64,000 nt of DNA, taken from NCBI RefSeq assembly GCF_963259705.1, contig NC_081850.1:36317892-36381891 (forward strand), written 5' to 3'. Position 1 is the stretch's first letter. Every line of letters starts with the position of its first letter. The position numbers were made by a program, and so were the translations under genes. This DNA is from Myotis daubentonii (taxonomy: Eukaryota > Chordata > Mammalia > Chiroptera > Vespertilionidae). The notes below the pieces were generated by a model. The model did no database searches. It was given only the letters and a program-made list of their open reading frames with translations, and was not told the origin of the DNA. Below, in pieces: positions 23,535 through 35,252 of this stretch.

Positions 23535-23795
23535 ATTGCATCCTGTATAATTCTATTTCTGTGACATTCCAGGAAGGGCAGAACTATATGAACAGAGACA
23601 CATCCGTAACAGTCAGGGGCCAGGGAAGGGGGAAGGCCAGTCACCACATAAGGGCACAGGGGAGCTTCGGGGGTGATGAAATGTCTATATCTTGATTGTG
23701 ATGGCGATGAAGTGAATAAACACTGTTGTAAAAACTCATCAAACTATAAACTTATGTATGAAAATTTTACCTCAATAAACCTTTTTAAAATGTCT
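23535..23795 (+). mobile_element. Old L1 3' UTR fragment
   Basis: Phrases 'gtcaggggccagggaagggg', 'ggtgatgaaatgtctatatc', 'ttgattgtgatggcgatga', 'aaaactcatcaaactataaa' and 'ttttacctcaataaac' follow the L1M-type 3' UTR in order. Confidence 0.8.
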
Positions 23796-24095
23796 ATTGA
23801 GAAAACAATTTGCTGAACAGTTATAGTACCAAAAATGAGATTATAAAATTAAAAACTACCCAAATTTTTCAGAAATCATGTTTGCATACAAACTGTGACT
23901 GACAGAAGAGTTGGGCTATTACTGAGATATGCTCTTAACAATGGTTCCTGCGAGAAGGACCTCTGTGAACAACCAGTGACTGATCAGTTCTCCCTTTGTG
24001 CATTAATTGAAGTAAGATCATTTCCATTTAAAATACACTGCAATCAAGTCTAGCTTGTCCCCACTTGCATGAATTAGTGGTGTTTTAGTCTAGGT

Positions 24096-24364
24096 CAGAG
24101 GTTGGCAAATTTTTTCTATTAAGGGCTAGATGGTAAATGCTGTAACTACCCACGAAAGCAGCCATAGGGAAAAAAAAATGAATGAGTGTGGTTGCGTTCT
24201 AAAAAGACTTGATTTATGGACATTGAAATGTGAATTTTACATAATTTTCATGTGTCACGAAATATTATTCTTTTAATACCTTGAAACCATTAAAAATGTA
24301 AAAAACATTTTTAGTTCCCAAGCTACACAAAAACAGGCAGCAAGCCATTGTTTATCAACCACTG
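24096..24364 (+). mobile_element. hAT-Charlie-type DNA transposon relic
   Basis: It starts 'cagaggttggcaaattttt' and ends '..tcaaccactg'. Internal text ('agggctagatggtaaatgct', 'acgaaagcagccatagggaa') matches a common eutherian hAT family. Flanking 8-mers gtctaggt and gcctaggc agree at 6 of 8, fitting an old hAT duplication. A relative lies in opposite orientation at 45366-45586. Confidence 0.75.
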
Positions 24365-24417
24365 GCCTAGGCTATCAGTGATGGTGATACTGGCCTCTTC
24401 AAGGTGTGGGTCTCTCA

Positions 24418-25152
24418 TCTATACTAATAAAAGAGAAAAATGGTAATTGGCGTACGGCGATACCCTTTCATTGGCTAATCAGGGCTATATGCAAATTAAC
24501 TGCCAACTAAGATTGGCAGTTAACTGCCAACAAGATGGCGGTTAATTTGCATATGTAGGCACAATGCAGGGAGGCGAAAGGGAAAGCAGGAAGAAGCCCC
24601 CTGCCACTGACAGTGATCGGAATCCCAGGGGGGAGCTAAGAGCTGGGGGGCAGGGCAAAGGCGGCCCTGGGGCCGCCTTTGCCCTGCCCCCCAGCCATGA
24701 TCGGAGAATCAGGTGCCTTTGCCGCCCTGGCCAATGATAGCAGGAAGTAGGGGTGGAGCCAGCGATGGGAGCTGGGCACGGTCGAAGCTGGCAGTCCCGG
24801 GAGCTAGGGATCCCTTGCCTGGGCCTAAAGCAAACCCCACGATCGCGGGGCCGCTGCAGCTGTGGGTCCCCGCTGCCCGGGCCGGACGCCTCAGCCAGAG
24901 GCTTCCTGCAGGGGCAGGGGCGGAGCCCGCGCGATCGTGGCATCCCCCCCCCCCCCCGCTGCCACTGCAGGTCCCCGCTGCCGGGCCGGACGCCTAGGCC
25001 AGAGGCGTCAGGCCTGGGCAAGGGGCCGATCCTGCGATTGGAGGGTGATGGGGGTCAACGCCTGAGGGCTTCCCAGTATGTGAGAGGGGGCAGGCTAGGC
25101 TGAGGGACACTCCCCCCCCCCAGTGCACGAATTTCGTGCACCGGGCCCCTAG
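24418..25152 (+). mobile_element. Helitron (same family as 15974-17287)
   Basis: It starts 'tctatactaataaaagag' after host A (24417) and ends in hairpin 'gtgcacgaatttcgtgcac' plus 'ccgggcccctag' at 25152, before host T. It contains the 'ttggcagttaactgcca' palindrome and 'caagatggcg', and one copy of the hairpin unit that is amplified about seven-fold in its relative. Length is 735 bp. GC-rich with a run of 15 C at about 24945-24958. The 159-codon frame within is an artefact. Confidence 0.95.
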
Positions 25153-25439
25153 TATATCATAAACTCCTTTCTGTTAAAGCTGTCAATCCCAAGTGCCACT
25201 GCTGTAAAGTCACAGAACTGTGCCTCCCACACACACTGCTCAGATCACCTTGGCTTAAATATCAGAGAAGATAAAAGGTGAGGAGCCTCTGGAAATATAT
25301 GGACCATAAAAAAGGAATCCTGCCTGCAATAAAAGGAATCAGAAGAAAAACAATGGATCCATATCCTTCCAACTGAGGTTTTTTCAGGTTTCCAGACCAA
25401 AAGTGCCTCAGGAAACCAGGTCTGAGCACCTCGATTTGC
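25153..25439. other. Unique sequence, nothing recognised
   Basis: A short interval between the Helitron and a repeat-free tract. No signal stands out. Confidence 0.4.
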
Positions 25440-25990
25440 CCCGTCCCCCGCAGTGTAAAGGGTTAAGTCACCTGTTTCTGTAATGAATTGCTGATATTAA
25501 TATTCTTTCTAATACTGTTTAGCCTGACCATAACTTCTGAACATGTATTTTTAGATATACAGGATGGTTTTATTTTTGTGTGTGTGTCTTAGTGAGGACA
25601 GGAACAGGGGGCATTTATCTGAAACAGATTTGTGATGGGCAAACATTTCCAGCTGCACTAGTGCTGTAACATCTACACCCAAATTAGCTCATGAGTCAAC
25701 ATATCTTGTTTGGTTATTACATTTATTGCATCAATTATCTACAAATGAAATGCAGCTGCGTTGCCGTAGCCCCACGTTCAAGCATCTGCTTAATGAGCTT
25801 GCAAGGTAGAAAAGATCAGGAGCACTAGCTGACAACAAATAAAGGGGAAACCCAATCCTCTCACTCCAGACAGACATTGCCCGGCTGAAATTCCTTTCCT
25901 TTATGGGCAGTAGTAGTCATATTTTAAGAGACTTTAATCAGGTATTTATACCAAACACGAGCAGCAGTACACTCGATTTATTTGCTAAAT
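25440..25990. other. Candidate conserved non-coding segment
   Basis: Repeat-free, with many homeodomain-like and E-box-like words: 'gatattaatattc', 'ccaaattagctcatgagtc', 'atgcagctgcg', 'cttaatgagcttgcaa', 'gattaatt'-like runs. The texture resembles developmental enhancers, but nothing here proves constraint. Confidence 0.25.
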
Positions 25991-27973
25991 AGAAATTGGG
26001 TAAATCTGGCATCCAAATCACAGTCATAGCTTTGCCCGCACAGCCCAAGGTCACTTGGGTCGTCCTGATGGAGCGAGGGGGGCCCAGGCAGGGGACAAGA
26101 TCTACTTTTCCAACAACACAATGTCCAGTCTGACGTTTTGACAGTCTCTCTAATCTTTTTCACATTTCTTTCTACAGAGCAGAATGGTGGAACCATATGC
26201 TCCCAGTTTCCCTGAAAGTTTCTGGGGATTTTTTTTTTCCAAGGGAGAGGAGGCCTAAGGCCTGCATCCAGGCAGAGTCAGAGTTGGGAATTGTCTCCAT
26301 ATTTCCACCAGTTGAAAGAATCTCCAAGGATCTCCCCTATTGCCAGTATATATTTTATAGGCACTGGGTAGACACCTGTTTTCAATCGCACCTTCAGATC
26401 AGAGCCCTCTAGGAGTGGCCTGCAAGTGCAGGCCTGGCCCAGAGAGAAAGGAAGAGCTTCCTGCCCAGGGCTGTCTTTTCTGTTTGCTTTGTAAATGATT
26501 TCTGAGCCACGTGTGGGAGAAAGGCCTGCCCGGGCTCTCACTTACATCATGTGTGTGGAACTCGAGTCTTGCCATAAGAATGCTATAGAGGCGGACATTT
26601 GTTTAAGCCGCTGGTCAGCCAGGGTCTTCCTCATTGCAAATGGATTTGGGCTCATAAACTATGGGAGATTAGTTTTAAGCCCTCACAGTAGACCTTGCTG
26701 AGCAGACTCCAGGTGACATGAAAGGCAGAGGAGGGGCAGCAGCCCAGCCCCTTGCCCCCTTCCAGATGTGTGGACTCAGAACCCAGGGTGTGGAGATGGA
26801 TGTCCAGGGCAGCTAGATCACAAAGATGCAACCAGGGCAGGTTCCGCCTAACAGCAGCCACCTGTAGCACCTCCCCCTGCCCCAAGAAAAATGTCACTGG
26901 AAACAATAACCTTTCATCCCTAGGTATAGATGGGATTGTCATTAAGGAGTCAGACCGCCTCCTCTAGTGGGATCTGAACTCTAAAGTACACACTGACAAA
27001 CTTCTTAGCCACCAAGTCCCTTAGGACCAAGAAATAGGACTTAGGGTACTAATTACCAGTTAGAGTAACCTGGCATCAAATTTCACTTTGACCACTTTCT
27101 AGGTCTTGACTGAGGACAGGCCAATTTCAGGATCTCTAAACCAACACACCAATGCTAATTATTTATTGCAGATATTCCATAAACATGGAATCCTAGGGTA
27201 CAGTTGGAGCTATCAGATTCCATTACACCAACCAGATCCCATAAAAGTTGGGCCTCCGTGTCCTCCTGTGACACACCAGCCTTACACTCTGCTTGCCTTT
27301 CAAGCTTTCCTATTGCCAAATCCTGGATTTGACATTCCTGCTCCCCACAGCCAAACTCATCTTCTCACCCTCAGTTAGGTGCCATATTGGAAATACTCAG
27401 ATAAACCAAATCTGTACAGGTCTGAGAATAACTGAAGAGGACGTTTGCCATAGACCAAGAGAACACAAACTCAAATGAACACATAGTTCCAGTCTTCAAC
27501 CAAAGGTGGAAGGTGACATAGGAAGGAACACCAAGGCCTTCTTGATGAATTTCTTTAGGTCCTGCTATATCAGTTTTTAGAGAAGTTAACAACAACAACA
27601 ACAAAAACAATCAGGGACTATATTTGAGAGTGGTCAAGACAGGAAGACATGTTAAAGCTAAAACCTCTGAAGACCATCTTCACCACCTCCAGGCCTTCCT
27701 CAAATACCGGTAATCCTTCCAGGATCAAGAGGAGGCTGTACAGTCACCCAGTGTTATACCAGGGAAGGTCAGGGACGAGATGATTGCAGCCCTGACCTTC
27801 TAAATCCTGATGTTACAGCATCAATGACTGCTTCTGTCACCATTTCTCTGCCCCACTCTTCAAGGTGCTTCAGAACATTTCAGATTTTTGAATGCTCTAA
27901 GGAAATTTTCCTTTCCTATCCCCACATTTCTCTTCCCACTCCCCACAAGGAAGATGAGGACCAGAGTTTGGGA
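25991..27973. other. Unique repeat-poor sequence, no gene recognised
   Basis: This is the longest stretch without recognisable young repeats. Frames of 70-96 codons at 26278-26541 (-), 26652-26942 (-) and 27106-27378 (+) have no domain, and none shows flanking splice signals that I can defend. Confidence 0.4.
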
Positions 27974-28314
27974 TGTCCCATAGATTGAATGTTTGTGTCC
28001 CCCCTCCCCCAACTGTATGTGTTGAAACCTAACCCCCAATGTGTTGGCATTTGGAGGTAGGGACTTTGGGATGTGCTTAGGTCATGAGGGTAGGGCCCTC
28101 ATAATAGAATTAGTGCCCTTGAAAAAGAAACCCCAAAGAATAACATAAGAAAGACAGATGTCTGTGGACCAGAAAGTAGAGCCTCACCAGATACTGAATC
28201 TGCCAACACCTTGACCTTGGACTTCCCCTTCAGAATTGTGAAAAATAAATTCCTGTTATTCATAAGCCACCTAGTCTATGGTACTTCTGTCAGCAACCTG
28301 AATGGACAGACAGA
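27974..28314 (+). mobile_element. ERVL-MaLR (MLT1-type) solo LTR
   Basis: Starts 'tgtcccatagattgaatgtt' and follows the MaLR LTR order: 'tgttgaaacctaacccccaa', 'ggtcatgagggtagggcc', 'tagtgccctt', 'tctgccaacaccttgacc', 'aattgtgaaaaataaattcc', 'cataagccacctagtctatg' and an end near 'gaatggaca'. A non-coding regulatory LTR only; no gag/pol/env sequence adjoins it. Confidence 0.85.
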
Positions 28315-28708
28315 AAGCAACTGGTGAACTTAATCGTGACTAGGCCACTATCTGCCCGAGCTTCCCCGTATTCATCTTGGCAAGATTTCATTTTGTTTTT
28401 GCAAAAGAAAAAAAAAGTTCCATGCCAGGAGCTCAGTCAAATTGAGGGCCATGGCTCATAGTGAAGTATGTAATTTGTTTTTCATTGACACCCATGTTAA
28501 AGTGCTGGTTAATGATAGCAAAACAACCACATGGTTTACATTCCTGTTCACAAAGAGTTTCACATGTGAGACCCCCAGTGTTTTCCTTCCCATTGTCATC
28601 ATTTCACAGCATGTGATCCCACTCAACTTTAAAAAAAGTTATTTTGCTTTCATTTGATCTGTCATCATGGAGTTGTTTTCCTTCTCTCTCCCACACCAAA
28701 GCCTACCA
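28315..28708. other. Unique sequence, nothing recognised
   Basis: A short AT-rich interval that ends in the microsatellite below. The 71-codon frame at 28442 has no domain. Confidence 0.4.
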
Positions 28709-28712
28709 TCTA

Positions 28713-28806
<94 letters not shown>

Positions 28807-28836
28807 GCGCGCGCGCACACACACACACACACACAC
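28709..28836. repeat. Compound (TC)n-(CA)n-(CG)n-(CA)n microsatellite
   Basis: A TC run of nearly 60 bases, a 'tttctc' interruption, then about 35 bases of CA, (CG) repeats at 28804-28816, and about 20 more bases of CA. From 28771 to 28836 the tract alternates pyrimidine and purine without a break. Frames through it are artefacts. Confidence 0.98.
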
Positions 28837-30589
28837 GGGCCTGCCCTTCAAAAGTCAAAAACAACAAGATCAAAAAGTCGTAAGTGGAGCAGATGTCAAG
28901 TGGTCCCCCTGGACTCCTACACTTAACCTCTCCCAGAGATCTGACTGGACCCTGACAAGGAACTGAGTTGGTGAGAACAGCAGAATGCTTGGTAAACATG
29001 GCCCCACCTCTCCTTATAAATCTCCAAAATGAAGGACACTGCAATGATCCTACAGTTGCCATCTGCTCCCAGGAAAATGTATGCACAACTGCTTTCCAAA
29101 GGGAAACTTTAACTGTGAACATGCTTTACTAATTGGGGTTGTTTATGACCCAACGTAATAAAATAGGATGTTGCAAACTGGAAGCATTTTCCTTCCTTAG
29201 GCCTCTCTCTCTGCCTGCCCTAGAACTGTTACTGAAAACCAGGTGTGTGAAATGTCTAAGCAGAAGGTAAGTAATTGGAGACTTTTATCTACCTGACAGA
29301 GATATATGGGGAATTTTAAGACCTAATGATTACAAATGGGCAGGAAATTAGCATGAAGGAACTTTTCCATATCTTACCTCTAAAACACAGCATGCATCAC
29401 TAATTTATCATATTAGACTAAGGCCATTTTGGGATGGCCTGCAAACTCTTTAATACAGTGAAAAAATTGCAAAACATTTTGAAAGGACTCAAAGTCATCT
29501 TCTCAAATTGCAGCTCTTTCCAAAACTGGGGGAATATTACCCAAGGTGTATATATACAAGATGAAAACATGAAAATTTTCTGAGAGAGAGAGCTTGGTTG
29601 GAACAAGTTTACTAAATATTGACAGTAACCAGAATGATCACATTATATTCCTGTAATCAGATAACTTTTGACTTCTATTGAGTAGCCACTTGGTGACGGA
29701 GCAACTATGTTTATAAATCAAATATAGAATTTGATGTAGCATTGGATAAATCCTCAACTGCCTGATCCAAAGTTCTATGGTCATTAAATAGCACTCAAAG
29801 ACGCAACTTCCTTACCTAAAAAAAAAAAAAAAGACTAGAGAATTCACCTTCTACGTGGCTTTAGATTCATGCCCTTTTTAATCAAAAGCATTTGATGGTC
29901 ATTAATTACATCTTTGTCAGAAACTCCAAGCTGTTTCAAACATTATTTTTTGAACTGGAGTATCACGTTCAAGTGCACTGCCAGTCCACAGCGAGTTTTA
30001 TTGCACTTTTACTTCACCTTTCCCCCAATGTCAAGAGATTCAGGTTGCATATGAGCTGACAAGCATCAGCAATGGAGAGTCTATGGGGGGATGATAGACA
30101 GTGGGATCTGTAACTTTCAAAGATGTGGGCTGCCATATTTCAGGGGGCAGACCCCAGTGACAGGTCTGCTTTCACTTATTTGTATATGAATGCTTCGGTT
30201 CCAGGACTTAGTTATGGAGTTTGACATCTCCCAAAGTGCTCCACAGAGCCACAGCCAAGCAAAAATGTGCCAAATGACAACTTAATCATAACCAGGAGAC
30301 ACAGCATTGCACAGTTGGCGACTGTGGGTACCCCATTCCTGAAACCTAGACTGCCCTCACTTTTGTTTGCAGGAGTCAGAAAGCCAGCCCACAGGAGCAG
30401 GTATAACACGAAGGAGGCCACAAAGACGCAGGTTCCAAGAGCAATGGAAAGCTAAGAGCCACCTACACATGAGGACTGCAGGGGACCCAGAGTCCTAGGT
30501 TCTGTCCTACTCAGCTCTATTCAAGTTGGGTCAGTCTCTGCTTTTCCCTTAGCCTGGTTTGTAAAGAGGCATAGCCACTGATTATGATA
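28837..30589. other. Unique sequence, no gene recognised
   Basis: Contains an A-run of about 14 at 29819-29832. The 117-codon minus frame at 28769-29122 runs out of the microsatellite and is not credible. Confidence 0.4.
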
Positions 30590-30940
30590 ACAGCTCCCAA
30601 CATCTTCCATCCTCTATGCCTCTGCTCATGCTTAGGCCTCCTCCTGGAATCTTCTCCTTTTCTCTGCATAGCTTCCTACTAAAGTCCAATCCTCATTTCA
30701 AGGTTCCAATTCAAATCCTATCTGTCCCACAGGCTTTCTTATCATTATCCAGATGTGATCCCAGGCCTCGTTCTTCTCAAAAATGTACTTAAACCTGACC
30801 CAACTTCCAGTTCCATATTCTGGACTAGCATGAAGTTTTCCTCTTCATATCCATGAGTTCCTACCACTCATATCCTCCCATTTCACTCTGCTGCCTGTAC
30901 CCTGAATCCAAAGTATCTCCATTCTGTCTCACTAAAGCCA
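30590..30940 (+). mobile_element. L2 LINE fragment (probable)
   Basis: Pyrimidine-rich text follows the L2 3' region: 'ctcctggaatcttctcc', 'cctcatttcaaggttccaat', 'tcaaatcctatctgtcccac', 'aggctttcttatcattatcc'. Heavily diverged; the ends are uncertain. Confidence 0.45.
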
Positions 30941-31984
30941 GAACACATGACTCAGTCCAGAAAAAAAAGTATTTATATTAAGCATTTCATAATCTTTGTG
31001 GGCATTATTGAAGATTTAGCAGTTCTTAGAGAGAAATTATACTGAGAAGCATGCAACTATGCATTACCTTCTGGCTCCATGTCAAGCTTCCTCTCTCCCC
31101 CTCCTCCTCCCTCTCTCCCACAACCAACAAATGTCTTGCTCTATCCTGAGTAGGGCAATTCATTCAGGACACTTGGCATCTCAGCTTCTACCCACAATGA
31201 TCTGTCAAGAAATTTCTTTTGAAAAAGTAACAGCACTTACCCTGAACAAAATTCCTCTGAAAATCATTTTTCCCAACAATTAATATTTCTCCCAAATCCC
31301 ATGCTGCATGCCTGTGCCATCAACTCTTATAAATTAGCATATACTAGTACATAGTCTATTCTGTATCTGAGATTTTTATGTCTTATTCTTTCAATATTTT
31401 GAGTGTTTTGGAAAATGCAACCTAGCACAGTACCACACAAGACTTTCAAGGATTTCTGGAAGTGTGAAATGTTGCCTCATTCTTCCAAGTAACATCTAAT
31501 TAGTTAAGTTTCTTGAATTGGCATTCATAGCAAGTAAGCTCAAATACCACCCCAAGTACTCCCATGTAATTAGAATACAAGCAGATACAATATACACACA
31601 TGTACTTTGGAGAAACTAGTCAAATCTACCATTAAACACAATAGTGTTTTTCCAAATAATTCATCTCTCACATGCAATGCAAATATGATTAATTATTCTT
31701 TATGGTTTAATATTTTCTCAACAAATTTATCAAATATGATAAACACATATTTTATGCCTAAAATGTCAGTATCTTAAGTCTTTATGGATCTATTTATATT
31801 ACATGTTGTTTCTGTTGGTTTTCATTAATGATGACTTTTTTCCCTAAAATGTTTAGTAAATCGTAACAGTAAGCTGCTTATTGTCCTGAATGGAATGAAA
31901 GCAGTTTCCTCCAAAAAGCATTTGCATTTGCTTTTCAGAAGCCTGCAGGCAGGGGCACCTACTTCTCTTCTATCACTTTAAATA
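30941..31984. other. Unique AT-rich sequence, nothing recognised
   Basis: No frame above 75 codons and no named repeat. It leads directly into an old L1. Confidence 0.4.
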
Positions 31985-32558
31985 AAATCCCTATAAGAAA
32001 ACATAGGCATTAAACTCTTTGACATCAGTCTTGGCAATAATTTTTTGGATCTGACACCAAAATCAAAGGCAACAAAAGCAAAAACAAACAAGAGGATTAT
32101 ATTAAATTACGAAGCTCTGCACATCAAAAGTAACCATGAACAAAATGAAAAGGCAACCTACTGAATGAGAGAAAATATTTTAAAATCATATATCTGATAA
32201 GGAGTAATATTCAAAATACAGGAAAAAATCATACAACTCAATAACATAAACAATTTGATTTTTAAAATGGGTAGAAGATCTGAATAGACATTTTTGCCAA
32301 AGGATACATACAGATGTCCAATAGATATGTGAAAAGATGCTCAACATCACTAATCATCAGGAAATGCAAATCAGAAACACAATTAGATATCACCTCACAC
32401 CAGTCAGAATGGCTATTATCAAAAAATAAATAAATAACAAGTGTTTGCCAAGGATGTGGAGAAAGGGAACCCTTGTGCATTATTGATGTGAATGTAAATT
32501 GTAGCCAGTATGGATAACAGTATGGGGTTTCCTTGAAAAATTAAAAACAGAACTACCA

Positions 32559-32820
32559 ATCCTAGCCAGTGTAACTCAGTTTGTCAGAGCATAGTCCTAT
32601 ACATCGACTCCCAGTCAGGGCACATACCCAGGTTGCAGCTCAACCCCCCGGTTGGGACACATGTGGGAAGCAACCAATCAATGAGTCTCTCTCACATAGA
32701 TGTTTCTCTCTCACATGGATGTTCCTCTCTCCCTCTTCCTCTCTCTCTCTCCCTCTCTCTCTCTCCCTCCCTCCCTCCCTCCCTCTGTCCCTCCGTTCTT
32801 CTCTCTAAAATCAATTTTAA
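32559..32820 (+). mobile_element. Ves SINE inside old L1
   Basis: Begins 'atcctagccagtgtaactca', contains 'cccaggttgcagctcaaccc', a long CT-rich block with a 'ccctccctccctccctc' stretch, and ends 'aaaatcaattttaaaa'. Flanking L1 words 'cagaactacca' and 'tataactacca' mark the target duplication. The tRNA-like head is well diverged from the 34801 copy, so it is an older subtype. Confidence 0.88.
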
Positions 32821-32946
32821 AAAATATAACTACCATATAATCTAGCAATTCCACTTCTGTGCATTTATAAAAAAAAAAAAAAACACAAAAAAAATTTAAC
32901 TTGAAAGATATCTACACCACCATTTTTGTTGCAGCATTATTTTTAA

Positions 32947-33353
32947 CTAGAAGCCCAGTGCATGACATTCGTGAATTGGGGGGTCCCTCAGCCCGGATTG
33001 CACCCTCTCACAGTCTGGGACCACTCGGGGATGGCCAACTGCTGGCTTAGGCCAGGGAGTAGGCCTAAGCCAGCAATCAGACATCCCCCTAGGGGTCCTT
33101 AGCACTGCCACGGAGGCGGGAGAGGCTCCCTCCCACCACCACCACTGCGTTCGCTAGCCATGAGCCTCCGCAGCAGTGCTAAGGAGCAGTGAGCCTGGCT
33201 TCTGGCTGAGTGGCATTCCCCTATGGGAGCGCATTGACCACCAGAGGGCAGCTCCTGCATTGAGCGTCTGCCCCCTGGTGGTCAGTGCGCATCATCGCGA
33301 CCAGTCGTTCCACCGTTTGATCGATTTGCATATTAGCCTTTTATTATATAGGA
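32947..33353 (-). mobile_element. Helitron inside old L1
   Basis: Starts ctag (32947) after host A, with a decayed hairpin 'gtgcatgacattcgtgaatt'. Ends with 'ccttttattatatagga', the complement of TCCTATATAATAAAAGG, at 33353 before host T. Removal rejoins L1 text ('atttttaa' + 'tcaagacacg'). 407 bp, non-autonomous, of the short HeliBat type that carries the internal inverted repeat. Confidence 0.94.
33238..33283. promoter_or_regulatory. Paired CTCF-core-like motifs in Helitron
   Basis: 33238-33252 reads 'ccaccagagggcagc' (fits CCASYAGRKGGCRSY fully). The complement of about 33268-33282 reads 'ccaccagggggcaga' (14 of 15). The two face each other across about 15 bases, as in Helitron A. Function inferred from the motif only. 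Confidence 0.5.
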
Positions 33354-33730
33354 TAATCAAGACACGAAACAACGTGTCCATCCATGGATGCATGGATAAA
33401 GAAGATGTAGTACTATATATGTACCACAAAATGAAGGAAATGTTGCCATTTGCAAAAACATGGATGGACTTTGAGAGAGTTACAGTAAATGAAATAAGTT
33501 AGATAGAGAAAGACAAATACCTTATGATCTTACTTGTATAGGGAAGGGGGAAAAAGCTTGTAGATACAGAACAGATTGGTGATTTCCAGAGTGGAGAGGT
33601 GACTGAAATGGGTGAAGGGGGGAAGAGAGGCTCTGAAGGTATAAACTATCAGTTATAAAATAAGTAATGGGGATGTACTGACTATAGTTAATAATAGTGT
33701 ACTGCATATTCAAAAGTTTGCTGGCAAGCA

Positions 33731-34129
33731 ACTGGAGGATAGACATCCTGTGACTACAGTATTTAGGAGGAGCTTACCCTTCATCTTACATTGAGGCTTC
33801 ATGATGGTGCTAAGAAAAGGGAGAACTCGTACACCTCTCCCAACAAGAACAGGCATAGAGAAAGAAGAGTAAGCTGGCTGTCCTGAAACACTATAAGGGG
33901 GATGAGAATGTCAAAATCAGGGGCCATTGCTAGAAGTGCCCTTCAAATGAATATGCTGCTGGAGTTTTTATCTGCGCTCTGACAGATACTTTGTGGCAAT
34001 GATGGTCAGACCTACTGCTTCAACAAACCAGAAAGCAAGTCATTGTACATGGGTTAATAAAAGATATAAACTCAAAAGAAGGCAATTTTCACACTTATCA
34101 ACACTTTGCTCTACCTAAATGATAACATC
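33731..34129. other. Unique sequence, nothing recognised
   Basis: Lies downstream of the old L1 end; no frame or repeat is identifiable. Confidence 0.4.
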
Positions 34130-34400
34130 CAGATTTGCTGGACTGAGCTGATCACAATATGGCTCCAGCTCACCTATCCCGCTATTCCCTTATATACCCC
34201 ACCCCCCCAGCACCCTCATATAACCTCTTTACTGGGCCCCAGGAACATGCTCTTCTCACCTTCATTTAGTGCTCACTTTCTTCCCATCTGATATGCAATT
34301 CTGTTCTTCTTCATCCTGTCTAAATTCTTCCCAGCTACCAAGGTTAAGTGAGAGTCCCATTTCCAGCATGAAGCCTTTCCCAATTATACCAGTACAGTTG
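34130..34400 (+). mobile_element. L2 LINE fragment (probable)
   Basis: Phrases 'atggctccagctcacctatc', 'ccccaggaacatgctcttct' and 'atgaagcctttcccaatta' line up with the L2 3' half in order. Diverged; ends approximate. Confidence 0.5.
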
Positions 34401-34457
34401 TTGTTAGTGGCTAGACAGGAGAAGACTGAGGCAAAGACCAAGAGGGAAACTCTAGCT

Positions 34458-35252
34458 CAAGCATGTCAAACTCAAAGGCTAACACAGGCCAAATAAACAA
34501 GGCTTAAGTTCATGTGGGGCACAAAAAAACAAAAGCTTCAATTTTCATAGAAACATAGGTTTATTTTGATAGAGACATGCTGAATTCAAAGGACTGAAAC
34601 AAATGAGTACCATTAACATAAAATAATAGGGCATTTTCATAAAAATTAATATTTTTTCTTGAACATTAACTTACCAGACACTGAAAAACTGAACAAATGA
34701 ACAAGTATAACGCAAATAAACCTATTTTTCTTGTTCTCTGAAAGCAAAATATTTCCTGTTGTGTATACCAAACAACTCAGTACAAGACTAATGATGTGGC
34801 CGAAACCGGTTTGGCTCAGTGGATAGAGCGTCGGCCTGCGGACTGAAAGGTCCCAGGTTCGATTCCGGTCAAGGGCATGTACCTGGGTTGCGGGCATATC
34901 CCCCAGTGGGAGATGTGCAGGAGGCAGCTGATCGATGTTTCTCTCTCATCGATGTTTCTAACTCTCTATCTCTCTCCCTTCCTCTCTGTAAAAAATCAAT
35001 AAAATATATTTAAAAAAAAAAAAAGACTAATGATGTGGCAATTGGCTGCTAAAATATTCGCTGCTAGTATTAGTGAAGAGAAATGGTGCGCCTGCACGTA
35101 AGGTGACTAAAGGATGCAACACTATTATAGTAATCAGTCATAATGCTGTAGTTTGTTATAAATAATTATGTATAACACGATGTTGTAAAAATTAAATTAC
35201 AGAATTTTTATTAAAATGTTATATTGGCTGGGCCACAAGTTTGACATGCTTG
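34458..35252 (+). mobile_element. hAT transposon (non-autonomous) with nested SINE
   Basis: Ends are 'caagcatgtcaaactcaaag' and the inverse 'cacaagtttgacatgcttg'. Flanking 8-mers ctctagct (34450-34457) and ctctagat (35253-35260) match at 7 of 8. A Ves SINE (34801-35022) sits inside. Without it the element is about 570 bp, AT-rich, with no transposase frame, so it depended on a source in trans. Confidence 0.9.
34801..35022 (+). mobile_element. Ves SINE, near-intact, inside hAT
   Basis: A clean copy: 'cgaaaccggtttggctcagt', the A-box region 'tggctcagtggatagag', 'ggcctgcggactgaaaggtc', B-box 'ggttcgattcc', 'gcaggaggcagctgatcgat', two 'tctctcatcgatgtttct'-type words, a TC block and 'aaaatcaataaaatat' plus an A-tail. 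The 17-bp duplication (34784-34800 and 35023-35039) is perfect. The intact A and B boxes and duplication point to a recent insertion. Confidence 0.97.

Larger units (their letters stand above)
31985..33730 (+). mobile_element. Old LINE-1 (ORF2 3' part and 3' UTR), sense, interrupted twice
   Basis: The text 'agaaaacataggcattaaac', 'tctttgacatcagtcttggc', 'gaaaagatgctcaacatcac', 'tcacctcacaccagtcagaa' is the end of L1 ORF2. After a Ves SINE (32559-32820) and a Helitron (32947-33353) it resumes ('aaacatggatggact', 'gaaataagtt', 'agaaagacaaatacctta') and runs into a 3' UTR. Many stops: a dead L1M-type copy, older than both insertions. Confidence 0.88.

Noticed and set aside
24542..25021. 159-codon minus-strand frame
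   Set aside because: It lies wholly in a GC-rich Helitron; the relative at 15974 encodes different, broken frames.
27974..28314. Possible retroviral gene content next to the LTR
   Set aside because: The flanks hold no gag, pol or env-like frame. It is a solitary, ancient MaLR LTR.
28644..29122. Frames rich in Ser-Leu and Thr-His across 28.7-28.8 kb
   Set aside because: They are translations of TC and CA microsatellites.
34801..34880. tRNA-like sequence with A and B boxes
   Set aside because: It is the head of a Ves SINE with a target duplication and A-rich tail, not a tRNA gene. The same holds for the other Ves copies.
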